Positions 10,001 through 21,600 of a stretch of DNA of 64,000 nucleotides are shown piece after piece. Numbering within the stretch: the stretch's first letter is position 1; each line of letters opens with the position of its first letter. Below the pieces are notes generated by a model. The model did not search any database. It was not told the DNA's origin and saw only the letters and a program-made list of their open reading frames with translations. The position numbers and the translations under genes were made by a program. This stretch comes from Lingula anatina (Eukaryota > Brachiopoda > Lingulata > Lingulida > Lingulidae), in assembly GCF_001039355.2 (NCBI RefSeq), contig NW_019775969.1, forward strand, positions 678,729-742,728, read 5' to 3'.

Positions 10001-11472
10001 AATACCTTTCTGACCTGATGCTGTGTGCACAGCTGCAAAGGTTGAGTCCAAATGCCGACTTATTTTTGCTTGCATGCGCAAACTATGTGTGTAGGAGTGC
10101 ACGATTCTGGTCCTCATATCCACATAAAGTCTGTATATAAAAGCTTTGCTTGCAGCTGTGTCTGCCAAGTTGTGATAATTATTCATTATGAGCACAATGA
10201 GGATGTGAAGATAAGATTTGATTTTAAGTTGTTTTTATTTATTTATTTATTTTTGGTGGTGGTGGGGGAGATTATGTAAAATAATTTTGTCAAGTTGTTT
10301 CTCATGAGCTAAAGGATTGCAGGCCTTGATGTAAATTTGTTTTCATAGTTCGTGAAGTATTCTTGTTGTGTAGAGTTTTTTCTTGCTAACCTGATACAGA
10401 TAGAACAACCAGTGATAAAATGACTGAAAAAAATTAGTGCAGCAGTTAATATGACCTTTACATGCAAGGCAGTTCAATAGAGCCATCTGTAGTGTCCTCC
10501 TTAGTATGTGAACCTTTACTTACATGTAGTTTAGTACAGGTCATATATTTCCATGTTCTTGTTGGCACATAAGCAATCCTTAGTTCACCACACAGATCTG
10601 TTTTATTTACGTAATGCTTCACATGATATTGATTTATATTATGCTTGCGCTTTTAAAACTGTCCCTACCTGTATACTGCTTGAAAACCTTTCATTGTTGA
10701 TAATAAAAAAGACAATGAACTTGATCTTTACTAAGTAAGCATTGAGTATTCTCTCTTGATAATATTTTGTTTTTATAAGCTATAAAATAGATTGCAGGTG
10801 TTTTGAAAATATGCAATCAGTATATGAAGATTATTTGAATAACTTGATTATATGTACTTCACTTTGATTAGTTTTTTCATAATGTTACAATGTATTTTTC
10901 AGCTTGTCCCCAGTGTTTCTTCCTTGGGTTTGAATGAACAAGAAATCAGTTTTGCATCAAAAGTAGGAGACGGTCCACACAAGGAATACTTTGACGAACA
11001 TGAGAGTGGCAAGCAGCCCGAGATACACAAAATCAGTGACATGGTGCTGTGGATACTCCAGACCTATGGCTATTCAAAGTCCAGACCCGAGTCCAAACTG
11101 ACCAGGGTCCACTTCCATTCGCTGACCTACCACATTGTCGGTGTTGTGCCGAACGCTTGGGGTAACACAGCCTCGGCTGTTGCAGCAGGAACGCGAGCTG
11201 CTGGGCAGCAGGCCTGCGATACTGAAGACCTGGACTCAGTGAATGCAGATCTTCGAATCCCACTGGAATTCAAACTGACCAGCAGCAGTGATGAAAAGTC
11301 ATTTGATCCATCAGAACCTTCATCTGTTTGGAAAAGGGAAGGCTATAAATTTGCTTTCAGTCCTGTATTAGTGTGTAAAAACCCTCTGAAGACAGTAGGT
11401 CTAGGGGATGCAATCTCTGCCACAGGGCTGTTATATTCAGAATATAATGCTGATTTTAGAAGCAAAAGTTGA
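3913..11472 (+). CDS. ADPGK: ADP-dependent glucokinase (five coding exons)
   Basis: ADPGK phosphorylates glucose to glucose-6-phosphate using ADP and in animals sits at the endoplasmic reticulum. Exons are 3913-4091, 4732-4960, 5291-5356, 5536-5952 and 10903-11472. They join in frame with GT/AG borders to 486 aa plus stop; human ADPGK is 497 aa. A hydrophobic N-terminal segment (residues 4-20, ISKTLIVAVGALLIAYFYG) fits an ER signal/anchor. Conserved blocks follow: NANVD (62-66), KGAAAERPF, FIGGNAAL (138-145), GPVGPKL, PHANRF-like APVANRF, LVVLSGL, HLELASM, SLGLNEQE (304-311), HFHSLTYH. The family catalytic GLGD motif is in TVGLGDAIS, with the Asp at residue 466. A duplicated copy of the start of the last exon lies upstream (6808-6945). 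The protein should be active: no key residue appears lost. Confidence 0.95.
4732..4960 (+). CDS. ADPGK: ADPGK coding exon 2
   Basis: The acceptor is TTTTCCAG and the donor GTATGC. It encodes LNANVDLIVRG, LLQSLGVTPGEKKDH and KGAAAERPF, all typical of ADPGK. It ends in phase 0. Confidence 0.93.
5291..5356 (+). CDS. ADPGK: ADPGK coding exon 3
   Basis: This 22-codon exon runs from acceptor CTTTTAG to donor GTAATG, phase 0 at both ends. It encodes WFIGGNAALISQK, equivalent to YVGGNAALIGQK in human ADPGK. Confidence 0.92.
5536..5952 (+). CDS. ADPGK: ADPGK coding exon 4
   Basis: The acceptor is AATGTAG and the donor GTGGGT; 139 codons, phase 0 to 0. It encodes GPVGPKLKELL, ANRFITSYDIANG, DLVVLSGLNQLEGQ and PVHLELASMAEE. 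The translation stays open past 5952 to 6075, but that tail has no family similarity. Confidence 0.94.
6220..6399. mobile_element. 180-bp fold-back (palindromic MITE-like) element in ADPGK intron 4
   Basis: Two arms of about 85 bp are near-perfect reverse complements, meeting around 6305. They start ACCCTCTACCAGGGCGACTG and end with the complementary CAGTCGCCCTGGTAGAGTGTA. The arms differ mainly by one extra GATA-type 4-mer. The element is flanked by a direct 10-bp repeat GGATAATGCT (6210-6219 and 6400-6409), which looks like a target-site duplication. Such length would suit a Mutator-like origin. No coding capacity. Confidence 0.8.
6512..6541. repeat. (TTTG)n microsatellite
   Basis: About seven tandem TTTG units lie in ADPGK intron 4, close to the fold-back element. 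Confidence 0.9.
6808..6945 (+). CDS. ADPGK: Extra ADPGK exon (5a), duplicate of the start of the last exon
   Basis: Acceptor TTTGCAATGCAG and donor CAA|GTGTGT bound 46 codons, phase 0 at both ends. The reading is VLPSVSSVGFNEQELGFVS, then GGGPHPEIW, then an acidic KDDDDEQ tail. It aligns with LVPSVSSLGLNEQEISFAS ... GDGPHKEY at the start of the terminal exon (10903). Including both exons keeps the frame (532 aa) but repeats the segment. Replacing one by the other would need an internal acceptor such as CAG|CCC at 11016/11017, which is also phase 0 but lacks a pyrimidine tract. Reading through the donor meets TAG at 6970-6972. It may be an alternative exon or a surviving relic. Confidence 0.7.
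7664..7689. repeat. Poly(T) tract
   Basis: An uninterrupted T run of about 26 bases in the ADPGK intron. Similar runs occur near 8932-8953, 39631-39654, 47462-47484 and 52303-52330. Confidence 0.9.
7801..9481. mobile_element. Putative 1.7-kb TA-flanked inverted-repeat element (non-autonomous)
   Basis: A perfect 14-bp inverted pair, TAGTACCACCAGCT (7801-7814) and AGCTGGTGGTACTA (9468-9481), bounds the interval. Read as TA target duplications plus a 12-bp GTACCACCAGCT terminal repeat, it fits a Tc1/mariner-type insertion. The interior has no transposase frame. It contains several AGGTCA-type direct repeats and a diverged internal duplication (8570-8690 against 8705-8860). The element lies in the ADPGK intron between exons 5a and 5b. 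Confidence 0.55.
8570..8860. repeat. Diverged tandem duplication carrying GACCTTGAAATTGACCTTTGAC
   Basis: Two units of about 120 to 150 bp share GCAGAGATA, AGTTACTATTGAC, a common stretch from GTGACCTTGAAATTG through CCTTTGAC, and TAAACTGAACCT. They are diverged by substitutions and indels, so the duplication is not recent. Confidence 0.75.
10903..11472 (+). CDS. ADPGK: ADPGK terminal coding exon (5b)
   Basis: The acceptor is TATTTTTCAG; 189 codons plus TGA at 11470-11472. It encodes LVPSVSSLGLNEQE, the HFHSLTYH block, AVAAGTRAAGQQACDTE, the WKREGYKFAFSPVLVCKNP block and the catalytic TVGLGDAIS near the end. It ends in a short divergent tail (RSKS). Confidence 0.95.
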   Translation, partial: LVPSVSSLGLNEQEISFASKVGDGPHKEYFDEHESGKQPEIHKISDMVLWILQTYGYSKSRPESKLTRVHFHSLTYHIVGVVPNAWGNTASAVAAGTRAAGQQACDTEDLDSVNADLRIPLEFKLTSSSDEKSFDPSEPSSVWKREGYKFAFSPVLVCKNPLKTVGLGDAISATGLLYSEYNADFRSKS

Positions 11473-12331
11473 TTAAGGTCGATTTATGATAGCATAATTT
11501 TAACGTGAAAAGGTTTGTTACTGTGATCTTTTTTTAAAATTATTACTTGGCAACGTTTCTTAATTATGTACAAAGACCATGACTAAAATTTCTTGATTTT
11601 CTATGGTTGGTTAATCAAAGTTGAAAAAAATTGATTTGAACAGTTTTGTAGAAATGAATATTTATAATTGGATGGGAGTGCTTTTGAAGATAAATGAAGA
11701 AGAAAATCAAAGCTTTTTTCTTTTTGGCATTTTTTTTCTGTTCTATTTAAGAAAACTCATTGTCATTTATCATCATGTGAACCAGTCTTTAAAATAGAAG
11801 AATGTTCAGATGTCAGGTTTTCACGTATGCTACTGTCACTCATTCCATGTTTTTCTCATGCTCCCCATTCATTCATTCATTATTTTAAGGTGCATCACTG
11901 AAATCATTGAATATTTCTTTAGGTATGTTTTATACCTCACATCAGATATATTAGAAAGTATTAATGTGTCATTAACATTTCTATGTACAGGCAATGGATT
12001 TATGGACATATTGATAGTTTTTTTTTCTGTGATCTTTAATGAGTGCTTCAAAGTAAAGATGTTATCCTTTAATCTCTTTAAAATTCATGGAAGAAATTGT
12101 AAGGACTCCATAGGACATTTTAACCCTCTGGTGTATGGTTGTCTAGTGTAGTTCCCACGTGTTTGAAATGATTGTCTAACGGAAGATAATGTCAAATTAT
12201 ATCAGTAAGTTTTCCAATAATTTCAGGAATGAACAGGTATTCTATGCACTTGTTACTTTATCTCAAGATTTATTTAACCAGAAACTGTTGTTCTATTGTT
12301 TTGTCGCAAATAGTACATTCCTAGTATTAAA
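11473..12331 (+). other. Probable ADPGK 3' UTR
   Basis: The sequence after the ADPGK stop is non-coding and T-rich. The first plausible polyadenylation hexamer I see is ATTAAA at 12326-12331; no earlier AATAAA was noticed. The extent is a guess. Confidence 0.3.
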
Positions 12332-12448
12332 CACACATTGCATAAATATTGCATGTCTTTTTGAGTATAAATAGTATTATAATATGTGGTATTATTAAGT
12401 ATTATCTAGATTGCATTACCAGACTTTATAAATGGATAAAAAATTTTC

Positions 12449-12783
12449 TAAACCAAGCCTCAGATTTTGTGCACAAAAATGCCCAAATTAACAACTCCAG
12501 CCACAAAATAACTATCCCAAGGTCAAATTACTTGTCACAATGAAAGAGTTTCATTACCAGACCATTTATCAGCTTATCTACCTGTTCGGTACATTCCGTA
12601 TGAGCTGGAGATTGCTGAGAACTGCTGTATAAAAAAAACCTGTAGAAGGCATATGTATACAGCCAGAGACCTGGACAGAAGCTGGCCAAATTGTTTGTGT
12701 AATGAAACTTTAAGCTTGTTGGGGTAGTTAATTTGTGGCTGGAGTCATTAAGTTGTGTTCTCAAATTTTTAGGCTTGTGTTTA
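12449..12783. mobile_element. Diverged inverted-repeat (MITE-like) element downstream of ADPGK
   Basis: Arms of about 100 bp face each other. The best core is ACTCCAGCCACAAAATAACT at 12494-12513 against the reverse complement of AGTTAATTTGTGGCTGGAGT (12726-12745). Outer ends TAAACCAAGCCT (12449-12460) and AGGCTTGTGTTTA (12771-12783) also pair. No coding capacity. Confidence 0.6.
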
Positions 12784-13374
12784 AAAATGGCAAATATAGT
12801 TTATGAGGCCTGATTACCAATGGTAATGGATTCTTGGTGCTTTGTGACTAATTGCAGTATTAACTCACAGGTGCATTGTTTGGCAGATCCACTCCCCTGC
12901 CCCTTACCTCTTTAGCCAAGATACCCCCCCTTTTTTTGGCATTTATTTTTGGTACTGCTGTGAGCAATTTCCACTTGTCACTGTTAATTATATACATGAA
13001 TGCAAGGAAAAAAGGAACACCTACCTTTTAGATCTCAAAAAAAAAAAAATTATTATTATTATAATACTTAGCCTGGTTCTCATATTTCCAGGACACTGCT
13101 GCATTTTATTGGTGTTGGATTAAGGTCACAAATATCACATTACTTGCTGGTTTAGGATATTTTTAATCAGAGAGTTGAAGCGTAGATCATGCAGAGCAAC
13201 CAAAATGTCAACAGAGGCTTTGGTAGTGTTGTGACAGATATCTTGTTCAAAGTCTTGCAATAAATATTGACAATAATATATGTATAATATTTCTGTTTTG
13301 TCTTTTTTTTTCTGTGCCAAGTGATGTTTTTGTTGATAACAGGCTGACGCAGAGATTTAAAGACATAAGATTTT

Positions 13375-13404
13375 TATGTACAGACACAGATGTGTCTGTA
13401 CATA
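13375..13404. repeat. 30-bp near-perfect palindrome (hairpin)
   Basis: TATGTACAGACACA and TGTGTCTGTACATA are complementary 14-base arms around a 2-base GA loop. A short GTCGCC-type repeat and an ambiguous base follow within 50 bp. Confidence 0.85.
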
Positions 13405-13450
13405 TTGCCATCACCTGCGTCTGTCGTCGCCGTCGCCGTCGCCGATCATG

Positions 13451-13451
13451 N
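13451..13451. other. Ambiguous base (n)
   Basis: The only non-ACGT base in the window, right after a (GTCGCC)n-like run. It probably marks an assembly or base-call uncertainty. Confidence 0.95.
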
Positions 13452-13670
13452 TTTTTAAAATATGGTTTGCTACTTCAAATTAACCTAGAAAGTAGGCCTA
13501 TTATATGATGTAGGGATGCATGGAATATAGTTGCAGAAAACGGACTTAAAACCTGGTTTGGCCTATAATGTATTTCTTCACTTATCATCTAAAGGTACTT
13601 CATTATTTGACGACATCCACCGGAAAATTGCTTTCGCTCACTTTATACATGTATGATGCTCAACGAAGTC

Positions 13671-13673
<3 letters not shown>

Positions 13674-13732
<59 letters not shown>
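13674..13732. repeat. (AT)n microsatellite
   Basis: An uninterrupted AT dinucleotide run of nearly 60 bp. The YIYIYIY translation across it is an artefact. Confidence 0.95.
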
Positions 13733-13735
<3 letters not shown>

Positions 13736-15301
13736 TTTAACCTGTGTGGTAGATGTGTATGTCAGAGGAGACAACTGATCTCACCTAGCACATTTTACGT
13801 GTTGGGACGCTCTTGAACGAGTTCTCTGCCCAGAATATTCTTTTCGTTGTCGTTTCAGTACTTTAAACACATGGATCGTTGTGGAGGGGGGTGTCCAAGA
13901 GCTCAGAGCACTTAGGCGTGATATAAGGGGTGTATGGACATGTTTCGCATTGTGCGCAGTGACACCTTTTCCCGACGCTTCACAGGCTAAAATACATGTA
14001 CTTTAACATGACGAACGTTATATATTGCTTCGCTAACAACAGAAGGAATTTTCATTATTTCTTTCCCAGTCGTTGCACTTTGCAATTGCTCTCACAACTT
14101 CGATTACAAAAGTTTTAAGTTAGCCCTTTATACATTACTATAACATACGTCAACAATATGTGTTTAACTGTGGGTGTTTTTCAATTATACTTGAGGGGTT
14201 ATCATATTGGGCCTCGCTGCAAGTCGGCAGCTGATGCCAATAACGCTATTTTGTTGAAGTGGTTTCTTGGTCAGATAGTAAGATCAGGTCTATAACCAGT
14301 AATTCCAAGTGTTTTGTCTGAAAAGTGTACCTTTTTTATCGCAAAAATAAGTTTGTTCACAGAACTTAGAACAAAAACAGAACTTGTTCACAGAGCTTAA
14401 AAGCTTTTTGGACCTGAAAAACAATTCCTTCGACCCCCACCCCCACTGCCCGCGGGTCTCTAGAGGAAATTCTTGTAAAAACTGTCAATGTACATGCATG
14501 CCCATATGCAAATACAAGGAATGTGTGGTGGATTCGGCGCCTGTTTCTTCACCAAAATACAGAAAGGGCCGCTCGATGCAAAGTGACCTTGGGGGTAGAG
14601 GGTAATATAATTTAGTCCTTATTTTTGATTGTCTTGATCTTCCAGTAACCCCTTTCACCCCCTCCTCCTCCCCCCCCCCCCCAACCCCGGAAAAAAAGGA
14701 AGGATGATAGAAAAAAGGAAGAATTGTGGTCAGATTCATAGTTAACAAACCATATGTAATAATATAAAAACAGGTTAAGTCGGGAGAATATTCAGAAATC
14801 GGGCTGATTCTAAGAACGATTTGTAATGCTGATCACGACTGTCATATTACGGTCAAAATGAATGATAGATTTATTTGATAATACTCCCATGCACAATTTC
14901 ATGCACTCGAGTATTCCGTGCTGCTTCGTTCATGTGTATTTACCACTCATCTTTCCAATACAACAGAAGCAAACTTCTTACTTTATTGAAACCTTTTTGA
15001 CTTAATAAGTGAGTGGGTATTTTGTGGTACTTAACAGCTCTAATAATATCTGTCGATTTCTCGGAGAAAAACGCACACCCAATCCTCCACGCATTCTCAA
15101 ACATTCTGTGCAAATGCGTGAATGTCCATTTCTACTTTATTTATTAGACAGCACCGCTTGCAAGCACTCAAAACTCTTGAAATAGTGTGAAGGGTCTGCA
15201 CAAGTCTATAAATCACTGTCGTTAAAGCACTGTTAGCGCTAGATCTTAATTGATTCCTATGTGTCAATATATATGAACGCAAGGGTGAACGGAGGAGTGC
15301 C

Positions 15302-15637
15302 TCACGTGATAACGACCGGTCCTAAACACGAGCGTTTTACGACAACGACGTCACAGACACGAGCATTCGGTCCTTAAGTTAATCGGATACTCTGTTGTTC
15401 CTTTCCAATTCAAACTTTGTCAGTGCCGCGACATTTACGTCCATCTCACGTGTTACTTTGAGAATGTGTTTATTTCGGTTGCCAGTGACAGCGCTGATCA
15501 GATGCCTCTAGTGCTTCTCCGGAAAAGGATACTTCTCAATTAAAACAAGCTGTTTGGACTACAGATATAGAGAACATAGTACTATAGATAGCTCATAGCT
15601 CATCCGCTTTGCAGGAAGTTCGTCACATTGAAAAAAG
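15302..15637 (+). promoter_or_regulatory. Candidate promoter and non-coding first exon
   Basis: A relatively CpG-rich patch has TCACGTGA (15302-15309), a CRE-like GACGTCAC (15347-15354) and a second CACGTG near 15448. It ends in a strong donor AAAAAAG|GTAAGAAGG at 15637/15638. No long ORF is present, so any exon here would be 5' UTR. The vasopressin-type gene about 12 kb downstream on the same strand is one possible owner. This is inference from motif density only. Confidence 0.25.
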
Positions 15638-18600
15638 GTAAGAAGGGCAATGCAAAATGTTAGAAACTTTTTTCGGAATGCTACTGGTAATCTATTTTCA
15701 AACCATTTGCCCAGCGTGTCAAGCGGGCTATAGGATTTCGGAATGCTTCACCTGTTGCTTTTGGGTGTTCTGCTGATTCAGATTCCACGTGGCTATTTGT
15801 GTTTTGGGGGGAAATGTATTTGACTTTTAGAAAATGCATTATTTCTATAAATCATTCACATTGCTGTTTAACATCACTGTGCTCCGACGCAATCGCAGAC
15901 GGCCCCAAACAGTATGCAATAAACGTCAATGTGTTCTAATGTGACATTTTCTTCTTCGTACCGTAGCAATGCTATATTCATGCTGAAATAATGGACGCAA
16001 GGGTGAGAAACTGTCACCTCACGACATAAAGATGCCGAGCAAGCTCTAAGTTGTTTAACTAATGACACATGAAATTGTTTGCCAAATGAAGGTGTGATTA
16101 TCAAACAGATAACCACTTCAGAGGGCTTGACCTATCCAAAGTTGACTTAATTCGATCGAATTGTCTTTGGTGAAATAGACGGAGGCGCGTCTCAGTGGCA
16201 CGGCCTTCAAGCGCCTTATTCGCGATCTAACAATTTTATGAATTTCAACTCAACAGTGTCGTTGGGAACAGCTACATATGTATTCCCTCTGTGTGCAAAT
16301 GCATGCTAGTTTGAATATATTAATTTAATTTGTTTAATATTCCGTAAATTAACGACCTAGATTTGTTTTTATTTTCCGATAAAAATGATAATGCCGAACT
16401 CCAATTTCTAGAGCTTAATTAATGAGATTCCCGCTGCAAAGATCGTGCACGAAATCTACAACGTTTAGAAAATATGGGCATTTGAGTTTCTTGAGTGAAA
16501 TCACTGCTCCCCTTCATACGTGATAAACCGACATCTTACTGATAACTTCGATTCTCCATAGCCCATGATGCTTGCTCAGTGGGTGGTTGTATCTCTAGAG
16601 TGCTGTTGACATAGTTCATAAGCTCCCTAAGTCATAAAGTTAAATATAGTAGAACAGATATGGTCAATCGAATACATTCCCATGCAAAATTCAGTCTAAC
16701 CGCTCCTCCCACCGTTCTTACTGGCCAATTTTCCCTGGTTGTTCAGTGAGTGGAAAGTGAGGTCATTTAATTAGTGCATAATATGTGCTCCGTGAGAATA
16801 AACGACTGCTTTTTTTCGCTCTAATTGTTTGAAAAAGATTGATTTCTGGAGTCTATGTACTAGTATGGCTTCAAGTGTTTGTGTAAATATACCTGTTCAT
16901 GGTAGTTAATGTGCTAGCAACCACAGTAATGTATCGGCTAGATATAGGTAAAATGAGAATTTAAATTTAATTTTGATACTAGCTTTCTTCTTTATTCATA
17001 ATATTTTATTCCGTGTTAAAACATGATGAAGTATTGTAAATAAAATACGCTATACACAAATTAATAAATTATATGGGTCTAAGAGTAAGCGCCTGTATGA
17101 CGCCATCACGACGGGAATTTTCACCAAGGCATATAAAAAGTTAATATATGGGGAAAATAAATGCGTATGGAATAAATCATTTTGACCAAATTACATGTGA
17201 AAGTTTTGCATTGGAGCAAATCACAAACAAGTAATACTTTCTAATTAACAATTGTCTTTTACAAATTGTGTTATTAACAGCGACTACACTCCTGCTCCTT
17301 TCAACGTCAATGGCCTTAATATACGTCATGTTCCTATACGGATGACTGAAAGATCATCCGTACAAAAAGGGAAGTAAATAATCTAAATGTTACCCAGCCA
17401 AACCCTGGCTTATATGCAGCTCCAGTCTGCATCAGCAGTGGCCTGGTGGGGAAATAGCCATGCCTCAGTCCGCTGCAATATGCATATTAACATTACACGA
17501 ATTTCGCGCTGGCAAAAATACTCTGAAATTGATTAGTCAATTTTATATGAGCGCTTCTTATTTGATTATTTCTCAATCATTTCTTTTTCACTTTTCATCA
17601 TTTTTTCTTGAATACATCCGGCCGTGTAAATTGCAAGATAAGTAGCTGTAAATATGCTGCGGTGTGATCAAAGAATAAATTTATTTGATAGACCATCTGA
17701 AATTGTGATAGTTCAACGTGAAATCATGCTTAAAGCAAGTGCAAGTGGCAACAAACATGTGTTGCCTCCAAAATTAGCCCACCGATCAAGTAAAAACACT
17801 CTACAGTTTACTGTAGTTATCTGTGTTAACGATTGATAATTAAAATTTTATGGAAAATCGTGGAACTTTAGCTCTTTTATTCAAAACGATGTGTGTTAAC
17901 CCAAGCTACATCCTCTTCGTCCAGAGCTGAAGCTATGTAACTCGTCAGCATAACTAATGTAGACTCCACATGCTTCACCATCCCATAACTCGAATAATCG
18001 TTAATCTCAAACAAATATTGTGGATTTTTTTTTTCTCTTTTGTATTGGAAGAATTTTCTTAACGTTGCCTCACTCGATTCTTCGCATAACTCGTCTTCTG
18101 TATGTCAGTGGGTAGGCTTTTTTGTAATCAAATTGTTTTTGAAATTAAATAGACAGCACATAATCAGTCAAGCAAACAAAAACACCATACCCATACCACT
18201 TGAAATGACATCATATCCTTTTTACCTTATTTCTTACTCCCGTGTACCCCAGTTTGTAGGGGGTGGTTTAGCCAACATTTTAGTTTGTACCTTTGTCTTT
18301 CCCCACCCAGTAGAAAGGTGTCGTGCAATGATGCAATGTCACACACATTCACAGAAAGAAAGGAGAAAAAAGAAAGAATGAATGAAATAAGTACAAGATC
18401 CTATAGCCTTTATGTTGTAAGATAGATACAAAGAAGTGGGTACATTCACTCAAATATCACCGAAGTGCAGCGCCTGCCCCTACCCCGGGTATGCCAAATG
18501 AGCACACGTTTTCACTTCAAAAGACTTCAAATTGAAAATCCGAGTGTAGTCACCCTCCAAGTTAGCATTTTGATGATGCATAATCTAGTCGCGTCACTGA

Positions 18601-21600
18601 TTCCATAGATTTTTCCACCTTTTATCAAGTTTACCCTCATTTCCGCCATCTTGATTAAGATAAAGTTATTCATTTTCATGATGCAAAGTTGACGATGAAA
18701 AATGATGTATTGCCAACACGCTTTGAAACTGGTCCAAGTCTTTGTAACTAGATACGTGTTGTTTAATTAAGCTAATGTGAAATTATGAATCAAATCAAAT
18801 TAATATGCGTGGATAACAGTACTATTATGACGCACTCAGAAATAAGCAGACAGAAAATAATCAAGCCCTACATTTGCACAACAGGTAATTACAACGCTAG
18901 AAATTAATTAAAAAAAAAACAAGAAATCAAATAAATTGTATAAGAAGTCAAATTGGAATAGTTTATGCCAATTAAAATTTATGTCTTACTAGTAGTATAA
19001 AACATTTGTTGCCTTATGAATAATGTAAATATTGACTCATGCCATACTCTGCTTATTCAAGAATACTAATATCTCCATTCATCTGCAGATAACTGAGGTT
19101 GGAGGCGGGTTGGTGGAGTACTCCCAATCAATTCAATGTCTAAATTGTCTCAATAAAACTCAAAATAACTACGTTACGCCCTATATCAAGGAGTTAAGGT
19201 TATTGTGATCACGTTATAATCAGCGTCTTCAACTGTCACGAGGTTTACCCCCCATAAATCAACGTGCACGGTACCCCATCTTGTTGACTGAACCGGGTTG
19301 TTGCTGCAGATCAATGTGGACGTTCAGTTTCAGTTGGCCGGCCTGGTACATAACTCCTTCAACTGTGTAATGGCGAAGCCCTTATATTGGGTGGAGGGGG
19401 AGTGGGGGGTAGCATAAAAAATAAACATGTCTTAATAAACTTTTAACAGTTCCACTCTTCGTCAAAACATTGAAACCGTGATTTGAAAAGGGTTTTGAAA
19501 CGAATGAAATAAACTTTGAACGATGGTCGTAAACATCGGTTACTTAATTTTACCCAGTTAATCATGTTCACTCAATTTTTTGTATGTAAATGTGATTTAT
19601 CTTCCAGCCAACAACTGTTACCTCGTTTCAGTCTCTTTGTTAATTGACATGTTCTTGAAATCGGAAATGACTGTCTTCCCTTTCACCGCAGAAACCCAAA
19701 ATATTTCCGAATATAACATGTAGTTTTAATTGCCAATTTTAATGACCTTTTTGAAAAAATTGTTTTGCATTATGAGTAACCCAAAACGTAAAGGGAATTT
19801 TGATCTCACTCCGCTAAGAATAAAAAAATGATCCAAATGTTCCTTACCATTAAATGCTATAGCTATGTAAGTTCAAAATGCTATTTGAATATGCAACTTC
19901 GGTTCAAAGATCATTATTTGCATTATTGAATCTTTCGGCATGATCTTTCTCATTCATCTCTTTTATGAGGGCGGATTAGGAATAATATGCCTCACCCACC
20001 AACGAACTTTAAATTGTATTTATACAGTGAGTCAGTAATTAAAATGATCCACGGACTGGCCAGCGATAACCCACACGCGGGCCCATGGCATTGCAAATTT
20101 GTCCGAAAACAGGATCATTTACGATAGCAAACAGCGGTTTCGGTGGTCCCCTTTGGTCGACTGAATGTTCAGTTCTTATGTGTCAATCAGTCGAAACTGT
20201 CACTACGCATATGATGCCATCATTATTTCTAAATTCATGCCGTAATTGGATGAAAAAGACACCCACAAGACGGAAAATGACTTTCGTTAAGGCACGCAAC
20301 GGGGCTTGCAACATTTATGCAATGCAGAGTTGGAAGCTCATTGAGTTTGAGATAATTAGAAAGTAATTGTTTTCAGTTATTTACTATTCGATTTGCCCAC
20401 GAAAAAAAAAGAACATCTGCCAATGTTAAAATGCTTTTTTTCTTTTTTAACTAATGTCAGCGTTCGCGAAGATGGAGGGCAGAGTATGTTTAAGGGAAAT
20501 TAACACAGGCGGTATCGTTGGGTAGATTCTCATAAATACATAACGAAAGAGAGTAGTTGTGAACGGTGCAGATAGGGAGTATCGCTGTCAATTTGTCTCC
20601 ATATATTCAGTCTAGATGGTGCACCAGATCTCTGGATCGCGACTGCATTGGTGCCAGCGACTTTCTAAGACGCACGATAGACGCTGTGTTTTTCATGCAC
20701 TTGAATATTTCTTACACAGGTTTTTCGTATGTTGATCTCTATATGTATTTCTGTTTCTACGCCAGGACATGTTAGTTCCAGTCAAACCAATTGCAAAATC
20801 GTGACAAAACATCATGTCTTAAGTCTTGTGACCTTTTTAAACAGGCAAATTGCGTAGGCCTATTTGATCGCCTCTTTCGTGGACTCTAGCAGCTGTCTAT
20901 ATGGCCATGAGCAATAGCAGGGGCTACAAAGTTTTTGTGTAGAGTAAAGATTCCTCCAAAAGTCTTGACTACAGTATGTTCTTATAATTCCAAATCTGTT
21001 CGAATAAAACCGATATGAGGCAAATTTGTGATACTGTGCGAAGAAATCTGCTGGCTTTGTTAGCTTTATTTCCCCGTGGGCGCGGTAGATGAGGTGCATC
21101 AAAATCGAACAGCGTACAAAGACGGTAAGATCGTAATTCTAAAGTGCTTTTTTATATTCAATCTGTGATAATCACCATCACTTAAACCCAAATTAACGTA
21201 AGAATATAAAATGGATTGGCATTAGATTGATTATGATGCATCTCATGGAAACAAAATTTCAGTTAACCTTCTCCCTGTCTCAGAGGCGGTTTTGCACTGG
21301 TATGGGTTTAACTCTGCTTTTTATAGTCAATAGATCCTGTAAAGAATATTGACAGTTAGGAGGCAATGTAAAATGTATATTGTAAAACAAACACTTGAGA
21401 TGGACGAAGGGATATTCATACACTTAAGACTATTATTTCTAACGCAAATAACACGCTGGGCGTCTTTTAAAGTTTAGACCGCGATAATGGCCAGTTTTTG
21501 ACCTTGCACTTTTTAAACGCACTTTTCTGGCGGGCTACTGAAAAATTTATTATGTTTAATTGCAGTCATCATTCTCAGTCGCAAGTAGATTAAGTTCCAA

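Larger units (their letters stand above)
12784..15301. other. Intergenic region without recognisable genes
   Basis: It holds the hairpin, the ambiguous base and the AT run listed separately, and C-rich stretches near 14660-14690. I see no supported coding sequence. Confidence 0.6.

Noticed and set aside
11033-11263. 76-codon minus-strand frame
   Set aside because: It is antisense to the conserved ADPGK terminal exon.
13568-13816. 82-codon frame with repeated YI residues
   Set aside because: It is the translation of the AT microsatellite.
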